Positions 59,527 to 64,000 of a stretch of 64,000 nt of DNA are shown here, one piece after another. A program made the translations under genes and the position numbers. Where the stretch lies: positions 49,457,056-49,521,055 of the forward strand of contig NC_062219.1 in the NCBI RefSeq assembly GCF_902686445.1, in the 5' to 3' direction. Each line of letters opens with the position of its first letter. The first letter of the stretch is position 1. The notes beneath the pieces were generated by a model. It was not told the origin of the DNA. It ran no database searches and saw only the letters and a list, made by a program, of their open reading frames with translations. This DNA is from Sciurus carolinensis (Eukaryota; Chordata; Mammalia; Rodentia; Sciuridae).

Positions 59527-60924
59527 CTTTGTACTGTTTTCTGTATTATTGGTCACATCCTGGGTGAGTGTGATATGCACTGCAAATTAAGAACCAGTAC
59601 CTTGTGGGATCATTTCCTTTTTGTCTCCTACTTGCCAGGTAACACGATGCCTAGTCAGAAAGGAAGATGTTAATTTTCTTACTTCACTCCTGCCTGTTGC
59701 TTAACTCTGAGGACACCTGGTCATCAGTGGTAGTATAATCTCAGCTACCAGAGAATAGGAATATCTCTGTGGACATTATAAGGTTTTATTGGCATGCAAG
59801 GAGCTGTCAGGAGAAAATCACCTCCCCAACCTGTTTGTTCCCACATTTCTCCTTACCTGGACTTGGCTTCCTCCTGGGACCCAGTGCTGGGGCAGTTCAG
59901 AGGGTCTAGGACACTTCACAGAGCTATAGCTCTAAGTCAACGGAGTAAAAGAGCTGTTGCAGCCTGTATTATACTTAAATGTTCAGGGAGCCATGTAGTT
60001 AGTGTAAAACTGAACCATTTCCTGAAATGCAGGTGAGTCAAACAAGAACAAGAAGATTAAGTTTGAGAGACTTGTGGTGGTGAAAAGAGAATTTTTTAAA
60101 ATTCAGTTTACTCTTAATATATTGCTATACTTATTATTATATAAATTGTCAAGTTAATATTTTAGTAAGCATTTGCTATGCTTAATTTTTTACGTTTTCT
60201 GAAATAAAGATTATTCTATTACATATTTCCTTCCTCTGAGCCATGTGAATGTATAATTTTTTCTAATTAATGTATAGTTATCTGCTTTCTAAAGCAGTCA
60301 CCTCTAAGAATTCTTTGTATGACTCAACTCATTAAAATTTTCATTGAATCATTCTTCATATTGCAAATTGAGTAATTATTATCTTATAAATTTGAGTAAT
60401 ATTATGTGTTCCAAAACAGCCAAAGAACCCAAATCATTTCAATCAAGAAACAACATATTTGTAAATAAGAATATCTTTGAGAATAATTTTTTATTCACCT
60501 TGCACTAATATTAATTAAAATGGTAGTATTCCAAATTTTCTTGGATATCTTGTTATCAATATTTTATTATCCTTTAAAAGAAAGCAAATCACATCTCACC
60601 AGTAAATGCCAATTCATCTGCTTTTTAAATTTAAATGCAAATTTTTTCCACCCCTTACCTTTACTAAGAGAAAAGTCAAAAGTAGAAATAGCTTGTGTAA
60701 CGCATTACTTTGCACAGCCTTCGATATCAAAATTATTTTTATCACTATTCTCTGAAAACTTATTTTAGACCAACATCAATGAATCCAATTTTATTCTATT
60801 TTTATATTAAATTTTAATATAACGATAGACCTTTCTTAGTAAAAAAAAATAAACACCAATGGGATTTTATTATAGTGTCTAAAAACTGTAATTTTCTTGT
60901 ATATCTTTTTCTTTTTCTTTGGGG
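59527..60924. other. Unique DNA with an isolated splice-donor-like site
   Basis: No confirmed exon. A perfect donor word CAG|GTGAGT sits at 60030-60038 at the end of an 80-codon open frame (59794-60036). Acceptor-like CT-rich text ending in CAG lies near 59618-59638. The remaining part is AT-rich. Confidence 0.35.
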
Positions 60925-61130
60925 AGAATAGAAGAGGGATTGAACCCAGGCGCACTTCACCACTGAGCTACATATCTGGCTCTTTTTATTTTTTTTTATT
61001 TTGAAATAGGGTGTCACTAAATTGCTTAGAGCCTTGCTAATTTGCTGAGGCTGACCTTGAACTTGGAATTCTCCTATCTTAGCCTTCTGAGCCACTGGAA
61101 TTACTGACATGTGCCACCACACCCAGTTGT
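60925..61130 (-). repeat. Composite B1-ID SINE
   Basis: Reverse ID part ('gggattgaacccaggcgc', 'accactgagctacat') and B1 part ('gctgaggctgaccttgaac', 'catgtgccaccacacccag') are both present. Confidence 0.9.
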
Positions 61131-63189
61131 TATGTAATTTCTAGTTGATTACTATGTAGGAAAAAAAAAAGATAAGGACAGTTGTCACATACATACTTTA
61201 AATAGGACTTGCTGTGTTTTTTTCTAAGAAAAAAACATTTTTTTCTTTATATTATTCAACCACTGGTATAATGAGTAATGACCAAGAGGATGTCCTAGCA
61301 AACTTAACCTGGATAATATCATGGACCTAGTACAATAAGGGTTTAGGAATCAAAGTTTTGAAATTCCTTTCAGAACCCACAAAACCTTTGGTCCTTTGAT
61401 ATCAACAATAAAGAAAGTCCAGCCAACATTTCTTTAATCATGACTCAGGAGTCCTTGCTGAACAGGAATATAAGATGTCCATGCTGCTCTTTCTACTGTT
61501 ACTAATTGTTCACAGTTCCCCCAAGAACTTCCATCAATTGCTGCTACTACCTGTACTATAATGGTCAGACCCGAGTTTCAGGAGGTATAAGGAGATGTGA
61601 AAATGGACCCAAAGAAACCTTCTTGTATCCTAATGCATGCTTCTTATGCATTTAGCACCAGGGCTTCTCTTGGTGATTGTAACTTCTAACTATATCAGAA
61701 GTAGGTAGGGCTTACTTGATTTATGATTCAGCTTATTACATTAGATTCCTATACTATATAGCATTTAATATACTTTTATTTAACTTGATACTCAAATAGC
61801 ATCTCTCAAATGTAACTTTTTTATAGCCACTATACCTATGTCTAGTGAAACACTCTATACTTATCTTTTTTTTTCTAACCTGTGAAATAAGAATTTTTTT
61901 AAGTCTGTAATCATACTGATGGATAACAATTTACAACAAGAAATTTTTAAAAAAATCTATTTTCAGTGTTGCCCTTGGTTTCCTGAAATCCTCTACTCAC
62001 TGTCAGAGGAGTCTTATAACACCAAGGTGTTTTTTGACCTTTTCATATGTTGACATTTGCATTGATGGTGCAGAAATCACAAGATGTGGGTGGCACCAAA
62101 CTGATTGGCATGCATTCATGTTAAGAGAAAGAGAAGGGAGAACAGGAAGAGACAGCTCTGCTTAGGAACATCCTTGATGAAGCAGTAAAAATTACTAATT
62201 ATATTAAATATTATCTCTTAAGTATGGTCTTTCTGATATGCTGAATGATGAAATAGAAGCAGACGTGATACACACCCAGGTGCAAAGGAGGTCTTGAGGA
62301 AAAAACTCTTGTGGATTGTTGAGTTGGTAGCTGAACTAGACACTTTCAGAGTACAAAATGTTTACTCAAAAGAGTGACTTGGCAGACAAACTATTGTTAT
62401 TCATACTTGTGCATTTTACAGACATAATCTTAAAATGAACAAAGTGAACCTTCCTTCACTTTAAGGAAACAATTGACAATATTTGTTTCCAATGACAAAA
62501 TTCAAGACTTAAAGTTTTGGAAAACTTGTATATGCCACTGTTATTGCGACAGCTGTCTAATATGTAAAAACTTTTCTGATGAGATAATTGGTGATATTAA
62601 TGAACACAATTTTTGTATAATGAAATGTGTCAACATTTGGAAGATCTTCAGTACTAAGTGCAGTATCTTCAAAATGACCAGTGCATGATTAAAATTTATT
62701 CTTTGTAAAAGATCCATTCAAATTAAAAGATAAATCAATGGATTTTAATGTAATAGAGCACATTGATATGGTTTAATATTCCATATCACAGCTAACCTTT
62801 AAGAAATGTTACTTGCCAAGTTTTGCTATAGTATTAAAAAAAGTCCACAATTATCTGAAAAGTCTATTATTTACTCTTTCTTTTCCTAACTACAAATCTC
62901 TGTGTATGCTTTTAATAAGTGCTAACCAAAACAATATATGGTAACAGATTTGATACTGAAACATTTTAGAGAACCCATCTGTACTGTATTAAGCCAGACA
63001 TTAAAGAGATTTAAAAAAAAAAACGATATATAGATATATCCTTGCATTTTTTTTTGAAAGCAGTTACTTTTCTAACAATGTTACATGTTAACATGTAGTG
63101 AATGAGTTCATTATCATTATTTTTAAATGAATCTATTTTTTTTAAATCTCAGTTTAAATCTGTAGTATGGTAAAGAGTAATAAGTATTA
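61131..63189. other. AT-rich unique DNA, no gene seen
   Basis: No exon or named repeat. A 71-codon plus frame at 62473-62688 is rich in C and I residues but has no family I recognise. Confidence 0.45.
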
Positions 63190-63266
63190 CCTGGAACTGA
63201 GGGTATAGCTCAGTGGAAGAAGCACATGTTTAGCATTCATGAAGCCTTCTTTCAATTCCCAGCACC
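63190..63266 (+). repeat. Free ID SINE
   Basis: 'gagggtatagctcagtggaa' is the tRNA-like A-box region, and 'ttcaattcccagcacc' ends the body. The tail has become a trinucleotide repeat. Confidence 0.85.
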
Positions 63267-63337
63267 ATCATCATCACCACCACCATCACCACCATCACCA
63301 CCACCACCACCACCACCACCACCACCATCATCATCAT
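63264..63337 (+). repeat. (CAC/ATC)n trinucleotide repeat in an ID tail
   Basis: About 24 triplets of CAC and ATC/CAT in blocks, with the longest pure CAC run near 63297-63327. It begins at the 3' end of the ID element and replaces its A tail. Confidence 0.95.
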
Positions 63338-64000
63338 ATAATAGATATAGCCAATACAAACAAAAACTGAGACCAAAAGTTTGAGAATTGCTGATATAAA
63401 CCATTAGGTTGGGATGGGGAAAGCTATTCAAATCTAAAATGAAGCTTCTTTAGCCACTAGAGGGAGCTTTTATTTTATAAAAATTATAATTTGGAAGTTT
63501 TAAAATTTACATGAAAAATAAATGTAAGAATCCTAAAGTCACAGTACTTAAGATATATAACACAAAGTTTTTTGAGAACCCTACTGCTGTATTTTTCAAT
63601 ATCCCTATAAACAAAATGGAAAGACATTTTCCATAGTCATAGTATTGTCTATGCATAATAGGCTTAAGAAAATTATGTTTACATTAAAGTAGACAATTAG
63701 GAAAACATCACAAATTCTTGCTATATGATGCTTTGTGGAAAGAAATAGTTATATTTTTTCTCTAAATGCTTCCTTTTAAATTGCAGAGGTTCTTTCTTTT
63801 GCTTGACTTTTGAATGATCACTAATTGCATGTAGGTCAGTCAGAAATGCTTCTGACCTCTTGCATTTCTCCTAGAGACATTTGTATCAGTAACAGGGAGA
63901 TGACTGTGCATGTGGAAGCAATAGCTGTGTCCTGGATGTTTATTTCTTCTCTTCTATAAAGTGTACATAGAACCACATCACAACTAAAGCCAATCATTCC
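63338..64000. other. AT-rich unique DNA, no gene seen
   Basis: No repeat or exon recognised to the end of the window. Confidence 0.45.

Noticed and set aside
63264..63337. Possible CRISPR-like array
   Set aside because: Units are three bases with no spacers, and the setting is a mammalian SINE tail; it is a microsatellite.

Overview
This is a stretch of mammalian nuclear DNA, most likely from a squirrel-family rodent (ground squirrel or marmot type). The main clue is the recurring SINE: a B1/7SL-like left half joined to an ID-like right half with an A-rich tail. That composite is known from sciurids and close relatives. A near-complete copy lies at 37137-37358, with others at 3251, 31626, 33985, 35515, 48500, 54250, 55355 and 60925 and free ID elements at 59410 and 63190. 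The L1s share a 3' end that looks lineage-specific. The species call is inference. There are no bacterial or phage genes.

No intact protein-coding gene is visible. The only strong gene signal is a CpG island (about 25015-26480). It carries a GC-rich promoter, a G-quadruplex/Sp1 cluster, CCG repeats, and an ATG in good Kozak context followed at once by a consensus splice donor (ATG at 26303-26305, GTGAGC from 26306). I read it as the promoter and mostly untranslated first exon of a plus-strand gene whose first intron fills the rest of the window. I could not name the gene.

Layout. 1-9690: old repeats (MIR, L2-like), one DNA-transposon copy, one SINE and a minus-strand MaLR-type LTR. 9692-17582: a nested block in which a DNA transposon is split by an essentially full-length L1 (9722-17254, target-site duplication visible); that L1 holds a MaLR LTR in its 5' region and a short inverted/forward (twin-primed) L1 in ORF2. 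18108-21889: a second nest, four layers deep: DNA transposon, MLT2-type ERVL LTR, DNAJA1 processed pseudogene, ERV1-like LTR. 21999-23225: a MaLR LTR and a second ERV1-like LTR. 23226-25014: unique sequence leading into the island. 26481-64000: apparent intron or intergenic DNA with MIRs, L2 pieces, SINEs, two minus-strand L1 3' ends, a TIR-bearing DNA transposon, a MaLR LTR with duplicated flanks, several microsatellites (often in SINE tails), and unique blocks that could be conserved regulatory elements.

The many short open reading frames are chance frames in AT-rich DNA, repeats or the GC-rich island. I saw no CRISPR array, tRNA gene or rRNA gene. Repeat names come from pattern recognition, not a database search, so family names are provisional and boundaries are good to roughly 5-20 bases unless a target-site duplication is stated.
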